Shown here piece after piece: positions 8,853 through 17,578 of a stretch of 34,261 bases of DNA. The notes beneath the pieces are model-generated. The model searched no databases and had not been told where the DNA came from. It saw nothing but the letters and a program-made list of their open reading frames with translations. Location of the stretch: NCBI GenBank assembly GCA_028247315.1, contig JAOKFZ010000019.1, positions 1-34,261 of the forward strand, given 5' to 3'. This DNA comes from Bacteroidia bacterium. Its GTDB lineage: Bacteria > Bacteroidota > Bacteroidia > NS11-12g > UBA9320. A program made the translations under genes and the position numbers. Each line of letters opens with the position of its first letter. Positions within the stretch are counted from its first letter, which is position 1.

Positions 8853-9598
8853 TGATACGTTACCTAAAAAATATAATCCTAAATAGGATATTTGCCAAGC
8901 TACATAGTAGCACTTGGTCTCACTACTACCAAGATACTAAATCTACTGCGGAGCTAACTAAGAGATATCCCGAAATAGGATTTAGCGGAGCTACACCGCT
9001 CTGCGAAATAATGACACAAACTGGCAGCGACAAGGGAAACGGTTGGCACAATTATACTAAGGTGTACGCTTCACTTTTTGCAGGTATGAAGGTGAATCAT
9101 CTTTTTGAGCTAGGTATAGGGACCACTGATACGTCTTTTGGAAACAATATGGGTGCAGAAGGGACACCAATGGCTTCTCACAGAGGATGGAAAGGTTACT
9201 TTAAAAATGCTACCATACATGCAGCAGATATAGATGAGCATATGGTAAAAAATGAGGAAGGTATATACGCTTATCACTGCGACCAGACAGATGCTGCAAG
9301 TATCCAGACCATGTGGGCACACCCCATTATACCTGAAGCTTTTGATATAATGATAGACGATGGGTTGCACGTACTTGAGGCCAATACCCATTTTTTTGAA
9401 AACAGCATACACAAGCTACGAGCAGGCGGCATATATATAGTAGAAGATTTACTTTCTGTAAAGCTTGGCTACTGGGAGCAGAAGATAAAAGAAGAGTATA
9501 CCCAAAAGTATCCCGACCTTGTTTTTAGACTATGCAGCATACCCAACAGGGCAAATGCCTTGGATAATAACCTATTGATTATCTATAAGACGGCATAG
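8852..9598 (+). CDS. class I SAM-dependent methyltransferase (MycE-like sugar O-methyltransferase type)
   Basis: A 248-residue protein starting at GTG 8852, which shares its G with the TAG of the preceding gene. The middle contains TQTGSDKG.GWHNYTKVY (55-72), motif I LFELGIGTTD (84-93), a HAADIDE acidic turn (123-129), and DIMIDDGLHVLEANTHFF (165-182) followed by AGGIYIVEDL (191-200). This order (TGSDKG, H-Y, ELGIG, IDDGxH, GGxYxxEDL) is that of the metal-dependent sugar O-methyltransferases related to MycE and to CmcI-type enzymes; I infer a glycan or small-molecule hydroxyl as substrate. It closes the operon, convergent with the DUF4249 gene 11 nt away. Confidence 0.78.
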   Translation: MIRYLKNIILNRIFAKLHSSTWSHYYQDTKSTAELTKRYPEIGFSGATPLCEIMTQTGSDKGNGWHNYTKVYASLFAGMKVNHLFELGIGTTDTSFGNNMGAEGTPMASHRGWKGYFKNATIHAADIDEHMVKNEEGIYAYHCDQTDAASIQTMWAHPIIPEAFDIMIDDGLHVLEANTHFFENSIHKLRAGGIYIVEDLLSVKLGYWEQKIKEEYTQKYPDLVFRLCSIPNRANALDNNLLIIYKTA

Positions 9599-9609
9599 AA
9601 AGGATTTCG

Positions 9610-10416
9610 TTATTTGATTCTTACGATCTGACTATTGCTCAGTGTAAAAATTCCAAGTCCTCCTTCTACATTATTAGGCAGCGGTGTTGGCTCAGAAAAA
9701 GGATTCTCTGGATCATAATTCTCTAAAGCCTTACCGTACTCATAATGATCTTTAGTGATAGCACTAAGTATTACATAAACTTCAGGTCTTTTTCCATTCT
9801 TATCATCCCATGATCTAGTGGTAAATCGTGTATTTACACTGCCGTTTGCAGCATTTTCATCCGAGAAATACTCGCCGTCTACATACATAACTTCATCGCT
9901 CCCATCATACCGCGAGAATGCCTCAACCCTATAATATTCGTCTTTATTGGGGTTGTCTGGGATAGATAATCTACCATTATAAATAACCTCAAAGGGCTGG
10001 TCAATAGAATCTACTTCAAGCTTATATTCTGAAATAGAGTCGGGCATGGAACTCTTACCGCTAACAGTTCCGTTTTCGGGGGTTACTATGCTTAGCGAAT
10101 ATTCAATTCCTGCACTGAATCTAAAATTTTGATTATTGAGTACATAATCATTATTTATATTGATAAAATCAACTTCCTGTCCGTTGCCTGTCAACGATAT
10201 GGCTGCATTTTCTATTTTTTCAAAATCTCCAGATACACTGCTGTTAAGTACAGGTTTGGTTTTGGTTAATAGTAGTGGATTTGCAAAACCGCCGAAATTA
10301 TTAGCAGAATAGAATACCACAGCTTTCACCTCAGCGGTAGGCACTGTTACGTCTTCTAATACAGTCTGGCATCCTGCCAGAACGAGTACAACTAATAGTA
10401 TGATCGTTTTTTTCAT
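9610..10416 (-). CDS. DUF4249-like outer-membrane lipoprotein
   Basis: A 268-residue protein with a clear lipoprotein signal (KKTIILLVVLVLAGCQ, lipid Cys16). The mature part is beta-rich, with FSAGIEYSLSI followed by a TPENGTVSGKSSMPD segment (a P..G.vsG.t.iP motif) and a late ALENYDPENPFSEPTPLPNNVEGGLGIF, features I associate with DUF4249 proteins that partner TonB receptors in Bacteroidota. It starts 1 nt after the stop codon of the upstream TonB receptor gene, so the two are co-translated. By analogy it may be an accessory surface lipoprotein of that receptor; the ligand is unknown. Confidence 0.8.
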   Translation of the reverse strand: MKKTIILLVVLVLAGCQTVLEDVTVPTAEVKAVVFYSANNFGGFANPLLLTKTKPVLNSSVSGDFEKIENAAISLTGNGQEVDFININNDYVLNNQNFRFSAGIEYSLSIVTPENGTVSGKSSMPDSISEYKLEVDSIDQPFEVIYNGRLSIPDNPNKDEYYRVEAFSRYDGSDEVMYVDGEYFSDENAANGSVNTRFTTRSWDDKNGKRPEVYVILSAITKDHYEYGKALENYDPENPFSEPTPLPNNVEGGLGIFTLSNSQIVRIK

Positions 10417-10417
10417 T

Positions 10418-12808
10418 TTAATTAAATTTAAAATTCCAACTAACAGAAGGTAAAATTGGGAATAGACTCACCTGTTTAAGAACCTGCTTACTATCTGGAT
10501 TAAACTGTTCTTCTGGCCCAATAAAATAGTAGAACGGATTTTTTCTATTGTACGAATTGTATACACTGAACTCCCAGGTCCGTACACCTCTTTTCTTTTG
10601 TTTCATGACCTGTACTCCTATATCTGCTCTATGGTAGGCTCTCATCCTAAACGCATTTCTATCCGTATACTCGGTACCATTGGCCCGATAAAAATTATCG
10701 CGACTAGGTGAACTTACATTTGACAAAGCATTTGTTTGGTAAGTACTAATAGGCAGTGTAATGGCATTGCCCGTACCATACACCCACGTAGCGGATAGGG
10801 TAATGTTTTCTTTTAGTTCATATACCCCTACCAGAGAAATATCATGTCGTCTATCATAGCGAGCAAAAAATTTCTTTCCATTATTCAACTCATCAAACTG
10901 GTGTGTGGTCCACGAGAGTGTATACCCAGCCCAGCCTGTAAGCCTACCTTGTTTGCGTTGCAGCAATACCTCTGCTCCATAGCTTGTTCCTGTTCCAGTG
11001 GTTACATTTTCTTCCCACGAGATAGACTCTAATCCTTCATCACTTTCTTGTATAGCCAGAAAAGACGCTCCTTCTTTATACCCAATGATATTATTCATTG
11101 TCTTATAATATCCTTCTACAGTAAGGCTAAAGTTTTGCTTCTCAAAGTCTTTTGCCATACCAACAGCAACTTGCTGCGAGTTTTGTGGTTTTACTAAATC
11201 TGTGGCAGGTACCCATAAGTCTGTGGGCAATCCTACACCACTTGTACTGAGCAGATGTACGTACTGATTCATCGTAGCATACGATGCCTTGAGAGCCAAG
11301 TTAGATTTAAGATTATAGGCCAATGCTACTCTGGGTTCTGGATTTACATACGTCGTTTTGTTGGTGGTAAACGTGCTTAGTCGTACACCATACAAACTTT
11401 TTAGTCTATTGGTTATCTTCCATTCGTCTTCTATGTACAACCCTGTTTCTACAGAAATGTATTGCGTTTTTCTGTCTATATCCAAACCAAAGCTGGCATC
11501 TTTCACTACCAACGCATCAGGGGTAAAAGTATGATGCGTAGCTTGCAACCCAAACTTGACCTTATGTTTATTGTTAGCGTACCAATCGAAGTCTTGCTTT
11601 AGTGTATAATCAGTGATGCCTGATCCGTAACCCAAAGTAAAGTCCGAATTGCCTGTAGACTCTTCTTCGGCCGAAATAGCCAGTTCGTAGAAGCTGTATA
11701 TTAATGATGTATTGGAAAACAGCTTTGGTCCAAAAAGGTGATTCCAGCGTGCAGTACCTGTTGCGTTGCCCCAACCAAAATTCACCCTATTGGAATACGA
11801 TTGTTCTTGACCATCAAAACTGTTTTCATATTTCTCCCTCAAGTAAAACTTATCTCTACCAAAATACCCACTCAGGTACACTCTATTTTTATCATTTATT
11901 TCATAGTTGGCTTTTGCATTAAAGTCATAAAAATAATATCCTGCTGAATTCCCATTATTAAAAGCCCGAATAATAGGCTGCGTAAGAACATCTATATACG
12001 TACGGCGTCCACTTACTATAAAAGAGCCTTTACCCTTAGCAAAAGGACCTTCTATCAAACCCTTACTAGAGATAACACCAATGCCAAGTTCGCCAGTCAC
12101 TTTTTCTTTGTTTCCATCTTTCATATTCATGTCTATTACAGACGAAAGACGACCACCGTAGCGAGCCGGAAAGCCCCCCTTAATAAGCTCAACACTACGC
12201 AGTGCATCCCCATTGAAAAGAGAGAAAAACCCAAACAAGTGCTGAGCATTATACACCGTAGCACCATCTAAGATAATAAGGTTTTGATCTGGACCACCTC
12301 CACGCACATAGAGCCCACTCTGTCCTTCACTACCACTTTGTACGCCAGGCATAAGCTGGAGTACTTTTAGCACATCCTTTTCGCCAAATAGGGCAGGAAT
12401 ATCCTTTATGGTTTTTATTGGGATCTCTATCGTACTCATTTGTACATCCTGACTCACCTTCTTTTGCGTTTTGGAGGCATTTACTACCACTTCTCCTATT
12501 TCACTGTGAGCACTGGCAAGATCCACGTTTAGCACCTTGTCTCCGCTTATGGTCACCTCTTTAGTTACCGCATCATAACCCACAAAATTATAGATAATAC
12601 GGTGCTTGCCTATAGGCAATTGCAGGGCGTAGTACCCAAAATTGTTCGTCACTGTACCGGCAGACTTACTCTCTGTGTAAATGGTAACGCCCAAGAGTAG
12701 CTCTTTGCTCCCCGCTTCTTTCACATAGCCAGATAGCGAGAATGTCTCTTGAGCAGACACGGTCTCAGCGGCAAGAACCAATAAGACCAATAGGAAAAAA
12801 TTTTTCAT
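10418..12808 (-). CDS. TonB-dependent outer-membrane receptor with carboxypeptidase-regulatory-like domain
   Basis: 796 residues from the ATG at 12808, chosen over an upstream ATG (12835) because it begins the signal peptide MKNFFLLVLLVLAAETVSA directly. Next comes a carboxypeptidase-regulatory-like beta-sandwich (FSLSGYVKEAGSKELLLGVT, about residues 22-105), then a TonB plug with QLMPGVQSGSEGQSGLYVRG and a DQNLIILDGATVYN strand (about 150-190). The remainder is a 22-strand-type beta-barrel ending in the aromatic-rich ILPSVSWNFKFN. TonB receptors import bulky nutrients using inner-membrane TonB-ExbBD energy. The substrate is not evident; the pairing with DUF4249 rather than SusD speaks against a classical polysaccharide locus. 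Confidence 0.93.
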   Translation of the reverse strand: MKNFFLLVLLVLAAETVSAQETFSLSGYVKEAGSKELLLGVTIYTESKSAGTVTNNFGYYALQLPIGKHRIIYNFVGYDAVTKEVTISGDKVLNVDLASAHSEIGEVVVNASKTQKKVSQDVQMSTIEIPIKTIKDIPALFGEKDVLKVLQLMPGVQSGSEGQSGLYVRGGGPDQNLIILDGATVYNAQHLFGFFSLFNGDALRSVELIKGGFPARYGGRLSSVIDMNMKDGNKEKVTGELGIGVISSKGLIEGPFAKGKGSFIVSGRRTYIDVLTQPIIRAFNNGNSAGYYFYDFNAKANYEINDKNRVYLSGYFGRDKFYLREKYENSFDGQEQSYSNRVNFGWGNATGTARWNHLFGPKLFSNTSLIYSFYELAISAEEESTGNSDFTLGYGSGITDYTLKQDFDWYANNKHKVKFGLQATHHTFTPDALVVKDASFGLDIDRKTQYISVETGLYIEDEWKITNRLKSLYGVRLSTFTTNKTTYVNPEPRVALAYNLKSNLALKASYATMNQYVHLLSTSGVGLPTDLWVPATDLVKPQNSQQVAVGMAKDFEKQNFSLTVEGYYKTMNNIIGYKEGASFLAIQESDEGLESISWEENVTTGTGTSYGAEVLLQRKQGRLTGWAGYTLSWTTHQFDELNNGKKFFARYDRRHDISLVGVYELKENITLSATWVYGTGNAITLPISTYQTNALSNVSSPSRDNFYRANGTEYTDRNAFRMRAYHRADIGVQVMKQKKRGVRTWEFSVYNSYNRKNPFYYFIGPEEQFNPDSKQVLKQVSLFPILPSVSWNFKFN

Positions 12809-12872
12809 TAGTCTATATGCGAAATGAGTTTGCATTAGGTTTTATGTTAATATTGATTTATCCTTTTTATTA

Positions 12873-14069
12873 TTAAGACACGAAATCTGCGAGGTAGTCA
12901 AACTGCTTAGTCAACTTCCCTTCCTCTGTTATGCGAGCTCTCTTGATTATATCATCTTGATCGCCATGTACCAATAATGGAGCAATATGATCCAAGAAGA
13001 GACCACCAAACTCAGCACTTGCATTGCGTGGCATCTCTGTAGGCAAATTAGTCACAGCCATTACATCTATGGTATCGTCACCATACGGCTCTACTTGTTT
13101 TTGTTGGCTACGGCTCCACCCAAAGGTAGGGTTGTAGATATCTGTCGCTTCCATGGTAATGGGCACACTTCCTTCTACATCACATGTGATATCAGCTATT
13201 ACTTGTATGTTAAAGTTGTCCGCTTCAGTATCTTTTTGGGTAAACAGCTCTGCCATATCATCTTGCCAGTACATGCCGTTGATGAGTATATCGGTGTGTG
13301 GCAAAAAGTTGTCAAACTCGCAGCAGTATTCTCCGTGATTGGCATAAAAATGCTCTGGATTCCACTCGCCACCATCTTTCCGGTGGTATAGATCCCAGCT
13401 TGTGAGCTGTGCAAAGTGAGCTCCTCGAGGTGGTTGTGAAATAAATTCTTGTGGAGAGCACTCGCGTAACTTCATACCTTCCAAAACTTCACGTATTCCT
13501 TCTGCTACTCTTCCGTTTCCGGTAAATACAATACGTGCTTTCCCCAAATCTAGCTCCGCTAAATCTTTCATAGATTGCTCATAGTCATTGGTTTTGTAAG
13601 CAGAAGGCAAATTAAATTTCCCTGTTTTCTTACCCCAAGTGAGAAACGCATTGTACGCACCTACTACACCCGCCCACTTACCAAAGCCCAGTATTCTACT
13701 TCCTTCTTTCCATGTAAGTGTCTCGTAGTCTATAAGTGTAATGTTCTTCTCTAAAATAGCTAAGAGTAGGTCTCTGTTATACGGCTGTGCCTTTATCGTA
13801 TGTGAAAAAAAGAGGTAGGATTTGTTAGGGATAAGCTTGTCTATGGGCACTTCCTTGATGCCTACGAGTATATCACAATCTGAAATATCTTGTACAACGG
13901 CAATCCCTGCCTTCTCATATTCCTGTTTGCTGAATGTACGATCTGGTGATTCCTCTACTACCAGTTCCACCTTGGGATGATTTTTCTTGAAAACAGCACA
14001 TTGTTCTGGTGTAAGTGCTACTCGCTTATCGGCGGGTTGTTTCCATTCGCGTATGAGTCCTATTTTCAT
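12873..14069 (-). CDS. saccharopine dehydrogenase-like NAD(P)-binding protein (alanine dehydrogenase/PNT superfamily)
   Basis: 398 residues. N-terminal AlaDH/PNT domain: IGLIREWKQPADKRVALTP (3-21), DILVGIKEVP (66-75, Lys72) and FFSHTIKAQPYN (87-98, His90), matching the substrate-binding half of lysine-forming saccharopine dehydrogenases. A Rossmann part follows with LGFGKWAGVVGAYN (127-140) and RIVFTGNGRVAEG (about 198-210). ADITCDVEGSVP (about 300) is another family hallmark. These enzymes oxidise saccharopine to lysine and 2-oxoglutarate with NAD; alternatives are alanine dehydrogenase-like activities. Bacteroidota usually make lysine by the DAP route, so the physiological substrate is uncertain. 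The small lipoprotein gene upstream is 4 nt away in the same direction. Confidence 0.82.
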   Translation of the reverse strand: MKIGLIREWKQPADKRVALTPEQCAVFKKNHPKVELVVEESPDRTFSKQEYEKAGIAVVQDISDCDILVGIKEVPIDKLIPNKSYLFFSHTIKAQPYNRDLLLAILEKNITLIDYETLTWKEGSRILGFGKWAGVVGAYNAFLTWGKKTGKFNLPSAYKTNDYEQSMKDLAELDLGKARIVFTGNGRVAEGIREVLEGMKLRECSPQEFISQPPRGAHFAQLTSWDLYHRKDGGEWNPEHFYANHGEYCCEFDNFLPHTDILINGMYWQDDMAELFTQKDTEADNFNIQVIADITCDVEGSVPITMEATDIYNPTFGWSRSQQKQVEPYGDDTIDVMAVTNLPTEMPRNASAEFGGLFLDHIAPLLVHGDQDDIIKRARITEEGKLTKQFDYLADFVS

Positions 14070-14073
14070 TTTC

Positions 14074-14520
14074 TTAATTTATTGCAGTGGTGTTAATATT
14101 CATTAAAGCAGATCGGTATACCTCTACTAGAGCTTTAGGAGCGGTGTCCATGTTGCTCCATTGCACTCCCTTTTCTTCTTTTCTAGTCTTTAGCTTTATG
14201 TAATACGTCATATTGCCTAGTTCGTTCAGATCTATTGCTTTGAAGTCCATTTTCTTCAAGGATTTCAGTATCTCTTTAAAGTCCTTGGGCGTTGCAGATT
14301 CTATCTCTTGAGCATCGACAGCACCTACTGTACCCATTGATCCTTTACTTACAAAGCGTTGCCCATTGGGGAAAAAGTAGTACCTCTTGGCTGTACCCGC
14401 AAAGCCTCCAGAAGAGCCTATTTCTATATATTTCTGGGGCAAATCACGCAAAGAATACACCTTGTTATTGCATTGAGCAAAACCAAGTAAACATATAAAT
14501 GCGAGCCAGACTTTTTGCAT
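14074..14520 (-). CDS. small putative lipoprotein of unknown function
   Basis: 148 residues from ATG 14520. A longer frame reaches 14643, but its extra 41 residues look unstructured and would cover the ssrA promoter region; MQKVWLAFICLLGFAQC reads as a lipoprotein signal peptide (Cys17, though Q at -1 is not ideal). The mature part contains RDLPQKYIEIGSSGGFAG and a repeated lysine/acid-rich helical stretch near LKSLKKMDFKAIDLNELGN. No family recognised. It precedes the saccharopine-dehydrogenase-like gene by 4 nt, suggesting one transcript starting in the ssrA-divergent region. Confidence 0.7.
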   Translation of the reverse strand: MQKVWLAFICLLGFAQCNNKVYSLRDLPQKYIEIGSSGGFAGTAKRYYFFPNGQRFVSKGSMGTVGAVDAQEIESATPKDFKEILKSLKKMDFKAIDLNELGNMTYYIKLKTRKEEKGVQWSNMDTAPKALVEVYRSALMNINTTAIN

Positions 14521-14645
14521 ACACAAGCGAAGATACAAGTTTGGTATAGTAAAATGGTGTTCTTGTGGCATATTTGAGTGTATAGGCCTTACTTTTGCAG
14601 AGTTATATATATGTTCTTTGATATAACGTATATCACAAACCATAT

Positions 14646-15020
14646 GGGGCTGTTCTGGCTTTTGACGGGTTGGCCGATAGATGTGTAAGCATGTAGAGCA
14701 TTGAAGGTACGGCTCTTAAATCTCGACTTTCAAAACACAACCGGCGAAAACAACTTCGCAATGGCTGCGTAGTCTTAGAGACTAGAGCAAATGCCATCCG
14801 CTTGCCCAAGTCATGTCTCGGATACGAGGGATAACAAGCGGTCGATAATCTGAGATAATTTTAGCCCATTTCTACCACGTTAAAATTTATTATGTAGGAT
14901 AAGGATTGGTTGGGTTTTTGACCCACCTGACCCATCTCGAAAACCAAGGGACAATAAACATGTAGAAAACGCAATTCTATTCCAATTCGGACCCGAGTTC
15001 GACTCTCGGCAGCTCCACCA
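14646..15020 (+). ncRNA. ssrA: transfer-messenger RNA (tmRNA)
   Basis: A complete 375-nt tmRNA. The 5' end GGGGCUG pairs perfectly (one G-U) with CAGCUCC just before the encoded CCA (15018-15020). The tRNA-like T-arm is CCGAGTTCGACTCTCGG. The tag frame is GGC at 14743 to GCG at 14769, encoding GENNFAMAA, followed by TAG (14770-14772), and the small hairpin AGTC-TTAGA-GACT follows as in other tmRNAs. With SmpB it rescues ribosomes stalled on broken mRNAs and tags the product for proteolysis. A TAnnTTTG-like box TACTTTTG at 14590-14597 could drive it through a processed leader, but no well-spaced -33 box is seen. The last 24 nt are duplicated twice downstream, as attachment sites. Confidence 0.96.
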
Positions 15021-15043
15021 AAATTATTTCTATTTATTTCGAC
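14997..15043 (+). repeat. attL: 47-bp attachment repeat at the ssrA 3' end
   Basis: The last 24 nt of ssrA (from GTTCGACTCTCGGC) plus 23 nt downstream. It is repeated without mismatch at 31580-31626 and with a single A-to-C change at 33060-33106. Crossover in this core leaves ssrA intact, the usual behaviour of integrases that target tRNA or tmRNA 3' ends. Confidence 0.93.
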
Positions 15044-15062
15044 CCCTTTCTAAAGGGGTCGA
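15039..15062 (+). terminator. strong hairpin just after ssrA
   Basis: TCGACCCCTTT (15039-15049), CT, AAAGGGGTCGA (15052-15062) is a perfect 11-bp inverted repeat 18 nt after the tmRNA CCA end. No long T-run follows, but it is the most likely 3' stop for ssrA. A degenerate version follows the third att copy (33102-33127) and none follows the second, so the hairpin travels with the integrase-type left end. Confidence 0.5.
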
Positions 15063-15122
15063 TGTCAATAAATTAGGGGTTTTGAGTTTGCTATTTGTTT
15101 CGTTCTGATACTACTTTTACTG

Positions 15123-15178
15123 AAAAATGTTTCACCTATGTTTCACCAAAAAGTAAAAAATGTTTCTAGTGAAACATT
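15123..15178 (+). promoter_or_regulatory. cluster of integrase arm-type boxes over the integrase start
   Basis: Four copies of one box: ATGTTTCACC at 15127-15136 and again at 15138-15147 (spaced 11 bp, one helical turn), ATGTTTCTAG at 15160-15169, and ATGTTTCACT on the other strand at 15168-15177, the last two forming the inverted repeat AATGTTTC-TAGT-GAAACATT. A fifth copy, ATGTTTCACC, lies at the right end (31517-31526). Repeated short boxes at both ends of an element are typical arm sites for tyrosine recombinases. Their overlap with the int start codon (15138) suggests autoregulation. A possible promoter (TTTG 15087-15090, TACTTTTA 15112-15119) lies just upstream. Confidence 0.6.
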
Positions 15179-16400
15179 CTCGAACAAAACCCTTTCTATT
15201 AAGTTCTACTTAAAGAGAATTAAAAGCAAGGACAACGACTTTGTTGTAAACACCCAAATTATTTATAATAGAACAAAATCAGAATTTACTACAGGGCTCC
15301 GCTGTGTTAGTAACGATTGGAATAATACCAAAGAAGAATTTTTAAAAAATTCTGTTTTTAACCAACAGCTTTCTAATTTAAAATCTAAGATCTTTAGAGT
15401 CAAGAATCAATTAGATGAATCTGGTGTTTCATATAATGCTTCGGATATCAAAAAATGCTTATTGGGCTCTCCACAATCGGATGACAATTTACTGGCGTAT
15501 TTTGATGAATTTTTAAAGCGTCACATAAAAAATAATGCTTGGTCTGAATCCACCAAAAAGCTATACTCGAATACCTGCCGTTATTTAACCACTTTCTTGG
15601 TTTATCAACGAAAAAAAACAATAACATTGAGTCAATTTAATTTAACCCAAATTGGAAAATTCGATGATTACTTAAAACAAATTATATGGAATGACGCCGG
15701 TGATAGATTAAGTATTACAACTATCAACAAACACCATTCTCGAATCAAAGCTGTCCTCAACGATGCCATTTCTAGAGGCGAATTGCTACAACAGCATTAT
15801 GCAAATTTTAAATTAAGCTTTCCTTCGTCCAATAGAGAATACCTTACCAAAGACGAGCTCACCAGAATAAACAGTTTGGACTTTAGTCACAACAAACCAT
15901 TAGATGCTGTGCGAGATATATTTATGTTCTCTTGTTATACTGGTTTACGGTTTTGTGACGCTATGGAATTATCGCTGGAGGATATTATGATGATCAATGA
16001 TGAGCAACATATCCGAGTTGATCAGATTAAGACGAATGAAAGGCGTGAAATACCTCTGTTGACACCAGCAGTTGGTATTATCAATAAATACAACTCAGCA
16101 CACTTTAGGTTGATAAAACACAAAATACTTCCTAGCTATTCTAATCAGCGTGTCAATGTTTATTTAAAGGTCATTGCTGCTCAGGCAGGGATTAATAAGA
16201 ACTTGACACATCATATAGCCAGACATACTTGTGCAACCACTATTCTTTTAGATAATAACGTACCCATAGAAGTAGTCAGCCATTGGCTTGGTCACACTAA
16301 TATTAAAACAACTCAGATCTATGCAAAGATTTCCCACACTAAGCTGCAGAATCAGAGCCAACGGCTTAATGAGATAGTTGGTTTTGATTCATTAAAATAA
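15138..16400 (+). CDS. tyrosine recombinase / integrase
   Basis: 420 residues. N-terminal arm-binding part (about 18-110, with a SIKFYLKRIKSKDNDFVV opening typical of Bacteroidota phage_int_SAM_5-type integrases), core-binding SAM-like domain (about 118-225), and catalytic domain (about 235-410). Active-site residues are all present: Arg271 in TGLRFCDAM, Lys298 in QIKTNER, His359 and Arg362 in HIARHT, His386 in WLGHT, Tyr395 in TTQIYAKI. It inserts and excises the element at the ssrA 3' end, 117 nt away. ATG 15138 lies inside the box cluster. The gene is convergent with the next one: stop codons are adjacent, with no spacer. Confidence 0.95.
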   Translation: MFHQKVKNVSSETFSNKTLSIKFYLKRIKSKDNDFVVNTQIIYNRTKSEFTTGLRCVSNDWNNTKEEFLKNSVFNQQLSNLKSKIFRVKNQLDESGVSYNASDIKKCLLGSPQSDDNLLAYFDEFLKRHIKNNAWSESTKKLYSNTCRYLTTFLVYQRKKTITLSQFNLTQIGKFDDYLKQIIWNDAGDRLSITTINKHHSRIKAVLNDAISRGELLQQHYANFKLSFPSSNREYLTKDELTRINSLDFSHNKPLDAVRDIFMFSCYTGLRFCDAMELSLEDIMMINDEQHIRVDQIKTNERREIPLLTPAVGIINKYNSAHFRLIKHKILPSYSNQRVNVYLKVIAAQAGINKNLTHHIARHTCATTILLDNNVPIEVVSHWLGHTNIKTTQIYAKISHTKLQNQSQRLNEIVGFDSLK

Positions 16401-17207
16401 CTATCTAAAGACAAGTTTACATTTAAATAATTCACCCTTATCTATAGTGTTATTTAGATTTCTATCAATATAAATTGCTAAATAAAATTGATCTGTTGGG
16501 ATGTCTTCGATACCATTAAGCGACCCTTCACCTATTGTAAAATTATTGATCTCAAAATCTAGTTTCAATAAGTTATCTGCTCTTTCTATTAGTTTAACTG
16601 TTCGATCTTTATCATTCTTATAGTATAGATAATGGAATCCGTTTTCAAGAAACCATAGTCTTTTATAACCATTACTCTGTGACGCTATTCCCCATCCATT
16701 GGAAAAAGGGACATTAGAAAAATCATTGGTAATACTGCCTATCTTATTTTTTTTAAAATTACGTTTATGCTCAGTTACCCTCAACCTAGCATGATACCTC
16801 AATTTATCATCATATCCGTAATTATAGAATCTGATAGAAAATTTAGATTTGACTATAGTGACTTTGTCTTGCAGTAATTGCTCTTCACCATTTTGACATA
16901 TATAAACTTGTTCTAGCTTGTCATTTTTGAAATTAAATGGGGTGTCATTTTCAAAGATTGTGGAGTCCAGCTTTCTCTGCTTATTATTAATTAATTCAAT
17001 ACTATTGTTTAGACGTGCGTTTGACGATTGTTTGAACGGTGAAAGTTTATTATTCTCAGGTGCGCCCGACTCTTGTTTAAAGAGTAGCAATTCATCCTTA
17101 TTTTTTTCTCTAACTTTAATCGGCTCACTTTCTTGATATTTTGTGGTTACACAGGATTGACTGAATATCAGTGAAATAAGGAATATGACGGTTGATCTAT
17201 GGTTCAT
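16401..17207 (-). CDS. putative lipoprotein of unknown function
   Basis: 268 residues. Signal peptide RSTVIFLISLIFSQSC with lipid Cys19; then a low-complexity lysine/asparagine-rich stretch (about 20-90), then a beta-rich domain (about 95-268) with a C-terminal FYLAIYIDRNLNNTIDKGE, whose D.N.N..D..E spacing resembles an EF-hand-like calcium loop. I do not recognise a family. It is probably outer-membrane or periplasmic. The 113-residue membrane protein lies 29 nt upstream in the same direction, so the two may be one unit. Its job in a mobile element is unknown; surface exclusion or immunity are guesses only. Confidence 0.65.
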   Translation of the reverse strand: MNHRSTVIFLISLIFSQSCVTTKYQESEPIKVREKNKDELLLFKQESGAPENNKLSPFKQSSNARLNNSIELINNKQRKLDSTIFENDTPFNFKNDKLEQVYICQNGEEQLLQDKVTIVKSKFSIRFYNYGYDDKLRYHARLRVTEHKRNFKKNKIGSITNDFSNVPFSNGWGIASQSNGYKRLWFLENGFHYLYYKNDKDRTVKLIERADNLLKLDFEINNFTIGEGSLNGIEDIPTDQFYLAIYIDRNLNNTIDKGELFKCKLVFR

Positions 17208-17236
17208 AATTAAAAAATATTTTCATTACTATCATA

Positions 17237-17578
17237 CTAGAAAGGACCCTCTTGTTCAGAATCATCTGCACCATAACTAAAACTACTTGAAGTTTCGTAC
17301 TCTACCTGATCTTTCGAATCTCGCATTTGGACTTCTCCGAATAGGAGGAGCTTCCATTTGAAGTGAGGCTTGAGGACATTTGAAATAGTTATATGCCTCT
17401 TATACATAGACAGCATTATAAGTGGCCAAAGGGTAGTATGGACCAATAGACTCATAATGTGCTTAGTGAAATTAAGCTTTTTGAAACGAATAAAGTAGCC
17501 AACACATAAATAGATAAAGCCGATTGTGAAATAACTGTACAAGCTAGTAATTATATAAAGATTCATAACCATATTCAT
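17237..17578 (-). CDS. small two-pass membrane protein
   Basis: 113 residues with two hydrophobic segments (about residues 8-30 and 40-58), a basic loop between them (RFKKLNFTKH) and a soluble tail (about 60-113) that becomes acidic and serine-rich at the end (SSSFSYGADDSEQEGPF). No family recognised. It lies just upstream of the lipoprotein gene. Start at ATG 17578 is followed by two further in-frame ATGs within five codons, so the exact start is uncertain. Small membrane proteins beside integrases are sometimes effectors or exclusion factors, but nothing here shows that. Confidence 0.5.
   Translation of the reverse strand: MNMVMNLYIITSLYSYFTIGFIYLCVGYFIRFKKLNFTKHIMSLLVHTTLWPLIMLSMYKRHITISNVLKPHFKWKLLLFGEVQMRDSKDQVEYETSSSFSYGADDSEQEGPF

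Noticed and set aside
12987..13391. 134-residue frame antisense to the saccharopine-dehydrogenase-like gene
   Set aside because: Opposite a gene with clear family motifs; composition is that of a reverse-frame artefact.
14521..14643. N-terminal extension of the small lipoprotein gene to ATG 14643
   Set aside because: The extension lacks a signal peptide, would bury the real one, and covers the upstream region of ssrA.
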